Source of the DNA: Actinostola sp. cb2023
Taxonomy: Eukaryota > Cnidaria > Anthozoa > Actiniaria > Actinostolidae
Length of the DNA stretch: 64,000 bases
Direction: 5' to 3'
NCBI GenBank assembly: GCA_033675265.1
Contig: JAUJYZ010000431.1
Coordinates: forward strand, 15,001 to 79,000
Shown piece after piece: positions 23,668-34,545 of this stretch. How positions within the stretch are numbered: position 1 is the stretch's first letter; every line of letters starts with the position of its first letter. Both the position numbers and the translations under genes were made by a program. The notes under the pieces were generated by a model. It saw only the letters and a program-made list of their open reading frames with translations. It made no database searches and was not told the origin of the DNA.

Positions 23668-23717
23668 GCTTGGTTGATCAATAAATTTGGGTTGAGGAAA
23701 CTCATATAACTACAAAA

Positions 23718-24540
23718 AACGAAGCATCGTTTATGTTTTTCCGAGTCAAAACGAGCCCGTAGGACGAGTGCAATTTGAGCTCTTTGAAAACCACACAAGT
23801 GCAAATTATTGCAAATTGAACGAGAAATCGTATGATTACCAACTAATAATATTCATGAAAAAAAGTAATTTGCACTTTCAACTGCACTGCTCTTAGCCAA
23901 TCAGAATCGATAATTTTTTTCATGAATCTTATTAACAAGTAAAAATTAATTCTACAAGCACCATTTCCAGATCTTTTAAAAATTTGAATAACTAATGTTG
24001 TCAAGATAAAAGACTGTTGTCATGGAAAGGCACGTGGGCACGTGGACTTATCCTTAATGAGCATGGGAACAGAAGATTCTGATTGACTGATGCATGATTC
24101 ATTGTTGCAGATGAATCAGCAAGTCTAGCGTGACTTGCTAATCTTCTCTGTATCGTTCCAATTTACATGACGTTTTTGTAATACATCTCGAAGAATACGA
24201 ACATATCCCGATAAGTAACCGTAAGGAGTTCGGCATACAAGTTCAATATTGTTCCGTTGCTATTATAAATGAAATCAAAGACACAAGAGAAGTAACAAGC
24301 CGTGCGCCCAGGGACCCACAGTGACTGAAAATATTGCGCCATTTTATATTTATGTGCGTCAATGGCGCAGGGCGCATCCCAAAAATGAACCCTGAAACAA
24401 AGTAAAACAATAAACTACAGTGAAGCAAAATTTCCCCTGCCATTTCATTTTCCATTTGGCAGTTCAAAATTATTTTTGCCTGCCAGTATTAAAATTTGAC
24501 CTGCATTTTGGCCATTGGCAAGCCGCTATTTCGAGCCCTG
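23718..24540. other. Repeat-like spacer, possible hAT end
   Basis: No gene is supported. 24500-24539 ends CGCTATTTCGAGCCCTG, which looks like a hAT-type terminus (CAGGGCTCG on the other strand), but the matching end was not found. Confidence 0.35.
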
Positions 24541-24725
24541 CAAAGGCGTTTTTGTATAATAAATGATGACTGAATTTACGTCATCTAATTTGCATATTGA
24601 GAATTCAAACCTCTGTCACTCACACGTGTGAAGCCCAAACCAGGAAACTACTACACCACCCCATTATTTATCTTATAAAGAATCTATTTCCAAAATAAAA
24701 ATTTTGGGCCATACATATATACACT
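24541..24725. mobile_element. Truncated copy of the TTAA MITE at 1311-1767
   Basis: From GGCGTTTTTGTATAATAAA to CACT next to TTAA (24726-24729) it follows the right half of the 1311-1767 element, with the shared order of GACGTCA-like, CAAACC, and ACT end motifs. Left arm missing. Confidence 0.7.
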
Positions 24726-24734
24726 TTAAGTTAT

Positions 24735-24947
24735 TAATTTTCAATGACTTCTTATCTTCCTTTCTATATTTGTCTTGTAATCTCTCCATCCTCTCACGAC
24801 AGCCTCGCCCTTTCAATTCAACAACTTTTCCATCTGCCGTGAAGGCTTTGCTCAGATGGGAAGCAACTGCTTTCCAATCAGCTGGAGAATTGGGCATGTT
24901 TTGGGCTACCTTCTTGGCAAGAGCAATATCATGTCTGTTTTCTGGCT
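24735..24947 (-). pseudogene. Myb/SANT-like DNA-binding exon, probably transposon-derived
   Basis: On the minus strand an acceptor TTTTGTTAG is followed by an open frame reading PENRHDIALAKKVAQ, then WKAVASHL, then LKGRGCRERMERLQDKYRKE. The spacing of Trp, the helix with RERMERL and the basic end resemble the Myb/SANT-like trihelix of transposon accessory proteins (Harbinger-type and similar). About 70 residues are open. The domain seems complete, but no partner transposase was found next to it. It abuts the truncated TTAA MITE, and the frame runs into AT-rich sequence at the 3' side. Family assignment is by pattern only. Confidence 0.5.
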
Positions 24948-25355
24948 AACAAAATGGTGCCATATTCACAACAACGATTCTGGAAATAAGAAAAGTGATA
25001 ATTGTAATGTTTTAATTCATTCAAGTACAAAAAGATTACATATTTTTGGTGAAATGGCTTTTGCCCTCGATGACCGCGGTTTAAATCACCAAATTTAAGG
25101 CTTGATGTTAACCAAATACCAGTAAAATGACTAAATCTAAGAAAATGCATGCTATATTACAAGAAACGATATCGTAAACGTTGGATTTTGGTTAAAATAG
25201 TGGTTAAAAACGCCACGTAATTTCACTCACCTCAAAACACCTTCCTGCCGTTCAAAACGTGACCTCTGACGTTACAGCGAAAATCCTTGTATTGCGACCT
25301 TTCGTTTTGAAAATTTCAGTTGGATTTTGGATTTTCTGTTCCGACAATCACTATA

Positions 25356-27073
25356 CAGTACAGCCCAAAAGTTTTTCCCGCATTGCGGCGCAATTGCGCT
25401 TGCGTTACCGCAATTGCGGTACCCCAAACGCAATTGCGCCTCGAACAACCGCAATTGCGATTGGTCGCCACAGCTGCAATTGCGCCTCAACTGTCGCTAA
25501 ACAAAATTGCGATTAGGCCAAACACAATTGCGTTTGGTCTAAATGGAATTGTGGTTAGGGGCAATTGCCGTTAGGGGCAATTGCGGTGAAGCGCAATTGC
25601 GGTTAACGATCGTTATATTGCGGTTCGATCGTCATAGCACAACATACAAATGTAGTCATCATATTCTTTACGATCACTTGTCTTGCCTATAATATAATAT
25701 GGTGATATTGTACTGATGAAGGAATAGTTATCTTGATGTAAAGGTCTCAAAACAGTTCTCAATGAGTTCTCAAAAGAGTTTGTGTAGTCTGAGTCTCAAC
25801 TTTTTACCTCGTTACAGGCTTGACTGACTTTTACTCACAGCCGTTAATTTGCATTTCCAAAAGAAACTGCGTATGTCTAGCAATTACACGAACGATGTTG
25901 AATCAAATTAGCTATTATTTTTATCAGTTTGTGCCGTTTTTATTGAAATGTCTGAAACATTACGTGCTTTTAAATTTCTGTCAGAACCTTACCGTAAAGT
26001 ATCAAAAAGTAGAACATCATGCAAGCTTGAAGAAGCTTCACGTATCTTCACTTTACAGTAAGACGATAAAGGCCGCAAAAAGTTTAAATGAACTCTTGAA
26101 ATCATAATCCTACAATTTATAAACAACATTCATTCACGTCTTTCCCAACTTTCTGTATTATCAGTTCTAAAATTAGCGTACACGTGAGAATGTTATGTTT
26201 GAGACACTTGATTGACACATGGTGTGTTAGCACGTGAAAAACGTGAAAAAAGTTAGCGCTTTGGCGGAAACGTTACCAATCCGCTCCTTTTACTCTTTAC
26301 TTTTTAATGGGGAATCTAAGAGATACTGTGATTTCTTGTGAAGAGAGCTTTACTATAAATCACATTTATATCATATTATCATAATGTGAGCATTTTCTCC
26401 TACAGTAAGCTTTAGAAACGGTGATTCAACAAGTTTGTTTACGATCATCACTATGGTGTTATTGAAACAAAGTGCAAGGAGTGGACGCTTCGTACGTCGG
26501 TTGTTCGTTTTCTTGTATAAAAACAAATTAGATATAATTGCACACCAGTCAAAATACTATAAAACTTTCCTTTAGTATTTAGCTTAAAAACGAGCTAAGT
26601 TTCGTGTTAACTAGAACCGAAGACTGGAACTGAAGAAATGTTGTAAGTTTGTATCACGTTCAAAAAGAAGTGAAAGGATGCTCCGCACTACACTATATAT
26701 TGCTTCTAATCATCTTTAGTAATTTTACATTATATCGGGCTTAGGATTCTCTTGGTTTTGCATTTTGACTGAATCAACACAACACTCACTGTCAGCTGTT
26801 CATTTTGTGAGATCTTTAACCGCAATTGCGTTTGACTAAATTAAATATCAGATGGTTCAAACCGCAAATTGCAGTTTAAGTTGCTTAAACCACATTGCGT
26901 TTGGCCTCAAACGCAAGTGCGTTTTGTCTAAGCGCAATTGCGTTTGGTCTAAGCGGGCTTAAGTTACAAACCGCAATTGCGGTTGAAGTTACAAACCGCA
27001 ATTGTGGTTGAAACGCATTTACAACTGCAATAACGGCTACCGCAATAGCGGGAAAAACTTTTGGGCTGTACTG
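25356..27073. mobile_element. Tc1-like non-autonomous transposon, TA duplication
   Basis: Ends are CAGTACAGCCCAAAAGTTTT on the left and the exact complement on the right, flanked by TA (25354-25355, 27074-27075). Both subterminal regions are packed with CGCAATTGCG palindromes and GCAATTGCGNTTNG variants (25380-25620 and 26820-27060). Internal blocks, such as GATTGACACATGGTGTGTT at about 26211, are shared with 15532-17082. No transposase ORF. Confidence 0.85.
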
Positions 27074-27075
27074 TA

Positions 27076-27636
27076 TATGTCCATTTCTTGAGTACAAAGT
27101 TAACTCAGCATAAACATCATTATTTAAAGTACTAAATAGTGACATTTATATTGTTTTGTATTGTATTTAGTACTAATTAGTGCAAAAATATATTGGCGGG
27201 ACAGAAAAATCCAAAATCCAGCTGAAGTTTATGCAAAACGAAAGGTCACGATACAAGGATTTTCGCAGTAAACGTGATGGCAAAGCAGTTGTCACGTGAC
27301 TGTTAGCCGATCATCGTATGGCGTTCTTGAGAAAAAACCTGAATCTTAATGTCTTAATGATTTTCCTCTTCCAATATGCAAGTGCTGGAAACAGAACTTT
27401 CCATACAAAGCTATGATTAAGGTGTTCCACTAAATGGCTTGCTGGCTCTGAGTTGTGTGACAGAGTTTGGTGTTCTGAGATGCGTGTTTCAAGGTTTCGT
27501 AGTGTCTCACGTCTCTTTTCTCTTTGAGGAAAGGGAAAATATATTCATCCAACTCCCTTTCTGTAGAGATAATCAGTCTAGATACTACCCAAATCAGTAG
27601 AGTGTTTTTTTCAAAAAGAAACCGACAGACGTTTTA
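27076..27636. other. No gene seen
   Basis: Spacer between the Tc1-like element and the transposase pseudogene. 27600-27640 begins the segment shared with 33061-33170. Confidence 0.4.
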
Positions 27637-28802
27637 ATGGCATGGCACCACAGGTCTGGAGACGTAGACAGTTAGGAATGTTATGCAAAACACAAAGGAA
27701 AGTGGTATTTTGGCACGCTTTGTCAGCCTTGCTGAAGATCGTGACTAAAAATGTTTGGAATCACAAAAAAGGAAAAGCGCTCACTACTAAATTAAGAATT
27801 GTTGTTATTGACGAGATTATGAGATGGGGAGGTGATATGGCAACTGGCTTTTTTCCTTCAAAGAAATTGGTAACCAATTCAGACTATGGCCTGATACCCT
27901 AAGAAAAGTTTGGAAACAAGTATGTATAGAGGGGACTGTTGAGCCAAAGAAACATCAAACTGGCAATCCGGCTCACCTAAAAGATCAAGATATTCAGCTC
28001 ATAGAGGCATTAAAAAGGGAGAAGGCATCGTGTACCTATTCTAGCATTTTAGAAGTAGTCCACGATTGCTGTATTGTGGACGGTGGAACTTCGATTAGCG
28101 CCGTTGGTACAACGAGCGGTACAAACAAGAATGTCAGATGGCCTTTGGATGTGGAAAAACTTTCCAAACATTGTGAGGACAAATTCACATGTCCTGGGAA
28201 TGTTGCTTACGCTCAACGGTTTCTTAATTTTCTTCATACTGTTCCTGCCAACAAAGTTTTTTTTGACAAAGCTGGATTAATGTCGGTGTTGGTCATCCAA
28301 CATATGGACATTCTTTGATTGGTACACCAGCTGTAGAAATAATAGCTGGCAGCGCAAAAGGTGCAAATTATACTCTTAATGTGCTTTGTGGTTTGGAAGG
28401 CATCTTGTATGTAAACACTGTAGCAGGAGGAGCTAATACCATCGTTTTTTTGAACTTTTGGGGTGAAGCCATAAATCGTACAGCACCAAGTGGATTGCCT
28501 GTTCTTGACAACGGTGATGTGTTTGTGTACGATAATGCTCAGATTCATCGTCATGATGGTAGTGAAGCACTCGCGACTTGGCTGATGGACATGGGTATGG
28601 GTTCTGTATATACCCCTGTGCGATCACCCGAGTTCAATGCAGCTGAACTGGTATTTAATAAGTTGAAAACTGTCTTGAAACAAGAGGAATATGCAAATCT
28701 CCTGAGAATAAATGTCCCAGCTGTGATTTACGCTGCAAGACCATGTATTGCAGAAAACGATATGGTTGGATTTTATCGTCACGTGCAATACCTACAGATA
28801 TA
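27637..28802 (+). pseudogene. IS630-like DDE transposase, frameshifted
   Basis: Three frames are needed. The first, to about 27860, holds the N-terminal helix-turn-helix start (LRIVVIDEIMRWGGD). The second, to about 28280, carries DTLRKVWKQ, a basic segment ending HQTGNPAHLK, PANKVFFDKAG and the first catalytic Asp. The third, from about 28280, holds VFVYDNAQIHRHDG (second Asp) and RSPEFNAAELVFNKLK (third acidic residue, Glu), then ends FYRHVQYLQI. This is the DDE_3 / IS630-Tc1 type of transposase fold. The full reading would be about 380 residues, normal for the family. The C-terminal 162-residue ORF (28315-28803) is intact. A second copy of only the 5' part lies inverted at 33061-33170. It could be a decayed autonomous element or a retired domesticated copy. 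Confidence 0.8.
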
Positions 28803-29265
28803 ATCAAACATTTATAATGGTAATTGAACTGAGTGGAGTGCAATTTGGTCTGAAATCAAACGTGCGATTACAAAATCGCACAACAGCGTAGCATAGTACA
28901 CTCATTCGATACCGGAAAACATAAACAACGATTTTAATATTTACAGCAAAATGTCACGTGACGAGTAGTTCGCAATGAACGATTGAGCACATGCAAAGTC
29001 AGTTGAACAATCTACTCGACACTTGGTTTAAATTAGTCCTTCTTTATTATCTTTCTCGTCATCAGAATCACAGACAAAAGCCGACGTGGCTTTTTTACTG
29101 GTGCTGATTGTTCTTTTGAGTAGTAATTGAACGTACAGCCGGTGTAGTTTTGGGATCACTTGCCGTGCTGTCATAAGGAAATGACCTTCGTGTTGAGGAT
29201 TTGCCACGAGCCGTGAAATTCACTGGACATTTTACAGTAAATACTATGCTCACAGGATAATTATT
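28803..29265. other. No gene seen
   Basis: AT-rich spacer between two element remnants. A Ser/Asp-rich minus-strand reading at 29040-29080 may be the tail of the following fragment. Confidence 0.35.
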
Positions 29266-29515
29266 TTACTTCAAACGATGCTCAATGGCACTCTGCATAA
29301 TTCTTAAAGATTGTGGCTCATTGTCTTCGCCGTCCTTGCATTTGGCTTCTGCATAGAACTGATCGAGTGAGAGTCTTGTCGAGGTCAAAACTACAACAGG
29401 CGCCATTTTGTTGTCAATGTTGATTTCAATGACAAGATTGTTGGACGTCTTGCACCAATTTTCAAACACAGAAAGCCATTGCTTTGTGAAATGGTTTTAG
29501 TCTTCTTGTTAATGG
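29266..29515 (-). pseudogene. Crypton/DUF3504-type recombinase N-terminal fragment
   Basis: On the minus strand an NKKTKT segment (about 29500) and, one frame away, TKQWLSVFENWCKT are followed by TRLSLDQFYAEAKCKDGE and SLRIMQSAIEHRLK. The N-T/K-K start, the W-x-x-F-x-x-W helix and the L-x-x-FY-x-E-A-x-x-x-DG-x...SL-x-x-x-x-x-x-I pattern are those of the SAM-like N-terminal domain of Crypton-derived tyrosine recombinases (QRICH1/ZMYM2-type DUF3504 proteins). It is short, has one frameshift near 29490 and lacks the catalytic C-terminus. Related in type to 8006-8137. Confidence 0.65.
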
Positions 29516-30404
29516 CCCGAGACTTCAATTCATCAATATCTTATCTTGGCTTGTGTAGAATTACTAGAAACACAAACTGTTTTTCCAATCGCAAATTCAG
29601 GAATGGACTCACTACGACTAGGAGTTACTGGAGCTTGTTTGCTTGTTTTGGACCTGTTTTGGTAGTTTATTCTGCATTTTCTGAATCCAAATGGATGTCA
29701 AATGACGGATAATCATTCACATTCAGTGCCTCTTCAGCTTGAAAGAGGGAATAGTCATCAATAAAAAACTAAGTTGAAAAAGTCATCCATTTGTTTTGTA
29801 AAATATGAAAGATTTGTTGTGGTAAAATCCAAAGTCTTTCCTGTTCATTTATTTTCCTTTTGTTTTTCCTGTATTCTGATTGCCTGTTTTAAGTTGTTCC
29901 TGCAATTTCATTGGATGTTCAAATTGGTGCGATTTAGAGCTCAAAAAGGTGCGATTACTTTATCCATCTCTCATTGTTGATATTTCAAAATACTTTTTCC
30001 GTTCGGTTGAAATGTAAATTATTTTCCAGTAGCGCCAAGAGAAAGGCACATTCAGTTTTATTCAGTTTACAGAAATAAAACTCAAGAGCAACCCGACTGT
30101 CTGTCATAATGCATTTTTATTTAGTATATTTTCCCTTTACAACGATTAAATTGATGAAATCATTATTATAAATCACCTTCAAAGTACTTACAAGTCAATA
30201 CTAGTAACTTTATATATTTTCTGTTTAAAAACAAAAATAAAAACTCAACTAGTCTCCCTCACACCTGCTGTTCAGAGAGCATTGCGTGATGACCCGAAGA
30301 GACTAAAACTCAACTGAATAAACGATAATATATTAGAGAGCACATAACTGAGCACATATAATATAACAAGCATATTTATTGCACGACATATAGAGTGATT
30401 TCAT
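29516..30404. other. No gene seen
   Basis: Short ORFs (29479-29712, 29774-29980) without motifs; AT-rich. Confidence 0.4.
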
Positions 30405-30408
30405 TTAA

Positions 30409-31072
30409 GGTGACTCCAACATAATTGCGAGTGCATTTTGTAACATTTTTAACTCGCTCGTATCGCGTCAAAAACACTCGGATATTTCTGAATTTAACAC
30501 ATGTAATAACTCAAACATATAGGCTTGTAAGGGTGTATTCAAAATTTTATTTTTCAATCGCGTTTGCCGTTACTGGCCGATTTTCTAACAGTGGTTTTTC
30601 ATAATATTGTCTTCCTGTTCGCTCAAAAATCGTACGATTTCTACGAAACTTCAGATTCTTGTTAAATAGATTGTCATAATTTTGTCTGCCGGGTTTTAAA
30701 AAAATCTCTCGACTGCAAGTTGCGCGGCATTATTTTTATGGTCAGTTTTTAGGCCGCGCAACTTGCAGTCGAGAGATTTTTTTTAAACCCGGCAGACAAA
30801 ATTATGACAATCTATTTAACAAGAATCTGAAGTTTCGTAGAAATCGTACGATTTTTGAGCGAACAGGAGGACAATATTATGAAAAACCACTGTTAGAAAA
30901 TCGGCCCGTAGCGGCAAACGCGATTGAAAAATAAAATTTTCAATACACCCTTACAAGCCTATATGTTTGAGTTATTACATGTGTTAAATGCAGAAATATC
31001 CGAGTGTTTTTGACGCGATACGAGCGAGTTTAAAAAATCACAGAATGCACTCGCAATTATGTTGGAGTCACC
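30409..31072. mobile_element. TTAA foldback element, 320-bp arms
   Basis: Ends GGTGACTCC / GGAGTCACC touch TTAA at 30405-30408 and 31073-31076. The two arms of about 320 bp are almost identical and meet around a loop of about 24 bp near 30732-30752, so nearly the whole 664 bp is one palindrome. No ORF. Shares its end motif with 34810-35491. Confidence 0.9.
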
Positions 31073-31076
31073 TTAA

Positions 31077-31643
31077 CCCGTGAAATAAAATCTAATGGTC
31101 AATGTTTAATAGTCAAATGAAAACAAAAGAACACAATGGAATATTAGGGTGTACTAATGTGTATTATGTTGCTTTTATATGACTGATTTCGTCCCGGGAT
31201 GAGTGTCTGGTCAAGTTTGCCACTTGCTGTTTACATGATTTTAGGGTGAGACAAGTTCATTTGGGGAAGATTTCAAAATAATATTTACATCCCGTACGAC
31301 TTCGTCCCGGGACAAATCTCATCATGCCTTTAAGACTAATGTCTATTTCACGGGTTAAATAGAATCACTCTAATTATAAATAGTTTTGCTCTCTAAATAG
31401 ATCATGGATATAATGTATGTTCCATTACAAATGTTACAAAGTACTACTTCACAATAATAAATAGAAATAAACTACATACTTTTGTGTACTACTGTGACTA
31501 CTGTGACTACTGTACTACTGTGACTGCGTGATGTGGTTCGTACGTCATTACAGAAGCAATTCCCATTTCCGTGAGGCCTGGGAGCAAATGTTTGGTTAAA
31601 ATCAGCGTCTTTGAGCTAATTTGAACTCCACGCCACTGTAGTT
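31077..31643. other. Spacer
   Basis: Nothing coding. A run of TGTGACTACTG-like repeats at 31480-31530. Confidence 0.4.
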
Positions 31644-31716
31644 GCCTCGGTAGCTCAGTGGGTAGAGCACCTGTCATGAAATCGGGGTGTCATGGGTTCG
31701 AATCCCGCTGGAGGCG
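31644..31716 (+). mobile_element. tRNA-like SINE head, not a functional tRNA
   Basis: GCCTCGGTAGCTCAGTGGGT begins a 73-nt cloverleaf-like stretch with a good D arm and GGTTCGAATCC box B. The acceptor stem has a G-G mismatch, the anticodon stem has a mismatch, and position 33 is A rather than U (loop CATGAAA). It overlaps the 3' end of the SAM-domain pseudogene on the other strand, whose last residues are therefore repeat-derived (SGIRTHDTPIS). Confidence 0.65.
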
Positions 31717-32964
31717 TCTGATTTTTTCCGAACATTTGTTGTGTATATACTCATCATACTAGTTTCTTTATCAGTACTTTTGTGTAGACGTAGTAAAATA
31801 TTAGCAGCGTCATTCGCGAGACTAGTGTCTTGTTGTTGCGAGTCTTGGGACAACCGAAAACTTTCTCTCATAGCTATATTCAGCTGTTCCTCTTCTTCAC
31901 TTTTACTAGTTGGTGCATTGGCCTGGGTGGAGTGTAATATATCGAAGCTGTTGGATGGGAAGATGTTTGTTTTTCTAGCACTTTCAGATCCAGGCCACGC
32001 AATTCCTTTCCATTTCCACAGTTCCTTGATCGTGTTGCTGTACTTTGATTTTGGTATGAGGTTATTGCGACGGAATATTTCTCCTAAAACATCTTGTACA
32101 TCAACTTCATCACTAGGGACTTTCCCTATAAAATGCTGCTCTAAAAGGTTTAAGTCGGTGTTGATTTCTCTCCAGTTTTCATTTCCATCACACAAGTATT
32201 TTTCTGTATTACTCTCCACTAGGCGCTTTCTCAGTTTTGCGTTGAAAGAATTAGCTGTATGTTCTACTGCAAATTTCTTTGACTCAAGATTGAGTTCAAG
32301 CTTCCTAAGTTTCTGTTTCTCTGTACTGCATTCACTTTCAAGTGCTCGAAGTTGGTCTTTTTCGTCCCTGTGCTCATCTATGTCTCCACAAGCAAAAGCA
32401 CTTTCGCATTTATGCGGTTTGTATGGACAATTTACACGGTTGTGCTTTTCTCTTCGGCGACAGTTGCCGCAAGCTGAAGGCCTTTTGTTTACAACAACTG
32501 GTAGCTCTGATTTAAGTTGCTCTATTTTGCACTCAATCTTTCCAACTGTCTCTCGTTGTTCATCCATTTTGCTTTCTGTGTCTGCAATGTGTCTTTCAAG
32601 TGGTGAATTGTATTTAGATGTGACAAAAGCAGAAGTCGACGCTGTGGGCTTTGGTGAAGACGAGTCAGTTGTACTGCTTGTTTTTGTACTTGGTCTCATT
32701 TGAAGTGGCTGATTTTTGAGATTTTGAGTCTCCCAGTGTTGGTGTTTCTTTTCTCTTTGGAGTGCGGATTTTGGTAACACTGTTCATAATTAATCGTCGA
32801 TGTCCTTCAGGGACTTGATCGGCAAAGCAATCGAAGTCACTTTCCTGCCAGTACTACATACTACGATTTGAGGTGAAGCCCTTATTTACGAAATATCTGG
32901 CATATTTTAATAGGTCTGCATCGATAGTTTTTAAGAATTCCTCAATATCGTATCTCACCTCCAT
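31674..32964 (-). pseudogene. SAM-domain / zinc-knuckle / coiled-coil protein, broken
   Basis: The frame starts at ATG 32964 (MEVRYDIEEFLKTI) with a SAM-like domain of about 65 residues: EFLKTIDADLLKYARYFV, then ESDFDCFADQVPEGHRRLI, then a helix ending KIRTPK. An in-frame stop lies at about 32846 and a frameshift near 32690. The following 340 residues are open (31674-32700): a Ser/Thr-rich linker, a coiled coil, a Cys/His cluster (CGNCRRREKHNRVNC and CESAFACGDIDEH), a second long coiled coil, and a C-terminal tail rich in Glu and Ser. No introns are visible, so it may be a retrocopy. The architecture matches a multicopy cnidarian gene family whose function I do not know. Part of the C-terminus is supplied by the tRNA-like SINE. 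Upstream it abuts a piece of IS630-like transposase. Confidence 0.6.
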
Positions 32965-33060
32965 GATCTCGAGATCAGACTGCTTGACTCTAACTTTTCG
33001 ATACAGTTTCAAACCATGTTCCGGTTGACTAACTGGTTCACCCTTAGCCGCACGCCAAAA

Positions 33061-33170
33061 AATACCACATTCCTTTGTGCTTCACATAACATTCCTAACC
33101 GTCTACGTCACCAGACCTGTCGCGCCATGCCATTAAAACGTCTGTCGGTTTCTTTTTGAAAAATACTTTT
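33061..33170 (-). pseudogene. 5' fragment of the IS630-like transposase
   Basis: The complement of this stretch matches 27604-27705 (shared GAAACCGACAGACGTTTTAA and GGCATGG...GGTCTGG...GTAGAC). It ends abruptly where the SAM-family sequence begins. Confidence 0.7.
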
Positions 33171-33597
33171 TTTTGGTAGTAATCAAATGATCTGACTGGA
33201 GTGTGTAGTGTTTTCTGTGAGCGGATGGAAATGGATAACTCAACCTAGATTAAACTACAACAACGACGACGCCATATTGGATTTCGGAAGCACTCTTTAT
33301 TCATGCAAGCGAGGCTACCACAGGGAGCTCATAACACCACAGAGTGAACAGTAACAATTGAATGTAAACGGTTTGAAAACGTTATTTCTTACTGCATATA
33401 AACTCTTCCGTTTTCATCAAGATATACGTGCATGTTAACACTACGTCAGTATACTAAAGTTAATTTTTTCAACAAGCTTGTAATTTCTTTGTAATTTCTT
33501 TGTAATTTCTTGACTTTTTTTCACGTTCCATCTCCATTTTTGCCAACTCTCTCATTAACAGATGATCTCTTTTCTGGGACTCAAACATCTCGAACAT

Positions 33598-33899
33598 AAC
33601 TTGCCATAACTTATTTAGACTTTTTCAAGAAGAACTTATTGTTTGAAATGGGCAAGAAAGTTATGGAATCATTTATAAAGACTGAAAATATTCTGTAAGT
33701 TTTCAAATGTCAATAATGAGCACAAGGGCGTTTTTGTATAATAAATGATTCCTTAGTAGACATCATCAAATTTGCATATTGAGATTTCAAACCTCTATAA
33801 CATAAATGCAAGGTTCAAATCACAAAATACTGAACCCACCAACTATTCAGCTTATATTGAATAGATTTTTAAAACAATCTCACAGGGGTTAGGTGCACT
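33598..33899. mobile_element. Truncated copy of the TTAA MITE at 1311-1767
   Basis: Follows positions about 1468-1767 of the full element in the same orientation, including GCGTTTTTGTATAATAAATG and the end GTGCACT next to TTAA (33900-33903). Left arm is missing. An 11-bp GTAATTTCTTT tandem (three copies) lies just upstream at 33480-33512. Confidence 0.75.
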
Positions 33900-33903
33900 T
33901 TAA

Positions 33904-34545
33904 GAATTGATAAACAATGTGGTTGAAGTAGAGTCTTGGTTAACCAAGTTCAGCAAAATCATAGATTGGCATACATGCATCTTTCAGCTTTCTTGGTATT
34001 CATTGACTTGCAAACAGCCTTTCCTCTTTGTGTTCATGGTCTAACGGCTTGTGTCGAAAAGACATATTTTAGTGTGAGCTAGCCTACCACGAATGCCATG
34101 TTCATTTGTAAGCTATATTTCACGAAGAATCGATAAACAATATTCGTTAGCAAGGACATCATAACGTAACCTTGCATGTGTTGATGTACCATGTGATCAA
34201 GCCATAATTAATGGAGGACAGCGAAATTATAGTTGAACAAACGCCTTACAAATAAACATCATGACTTTCGGATTGATTCGACATTGATCGGAAACAATTT
34301 GGAACCCCTGATCTTGCACCCCAAGCTTTTGGCCAGCGGTGTAAGAGCATGCACCATACAGTCGAGTGCCGCGTTTGTTACCCAAAAATAAAGCCTGTTT
34401 TATAACTCGGGCATTCCATAGGAATCCCGAGTAATAATACTGTCGATGTTTCATAGCATATAAATATAAGTATACCAGTCAGTTCAACATTTTGAGTTTA
34501 TAAATTATTCAGTTCGTCCTGATTACGGATTTAACTAGGGGTCGA
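33904..34545. other. No gene seen
   Basis: AT-rich spacer; the 75-codon minus ORF at 34227-34454 has no recognisable motif. Confidence 0.35.

Larger units (their letters stand above)
22727..23717 (-). mobile_element. Penelope-like element tail with inverted terminal copies
   Basis: A GIY-YIG coding remnant (minus strand) lies between two copies of the same roughly 330-bp sequence in opposite orientation (22727-23050 and 23385-23717). Penelope-like elements end in such repeats and are often found with an inverted partial copy at the 5' side. Reverse transcriptase is missing, so this is a 5'-truncated insertion. A 23-bp duplication beginning AATTATATTCCATTGATTAA occurs twice at 23368-23413. 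Confidence 0.75.

Noticed and set aside
25272..25574. ORFs of 72-85 codons in three frames
   Set aside because: They arise from the CGCAATTGCG-rich subterminal repeats of the Tc1-like element.
31644..31716. Functional tRNA gene
   Set aside because: Acceptor and anticodon stems have mismatches and U33 is absent; it is better read as a SINE head.
31687..32703. 338-codon ORF on the + strand
   Set aside because: It mirrors the SAM/zinc/coiled-coil protein on the minus strand, is Ser/Leu/Phe-rich as expected of an antisense shadow, and has no motif.
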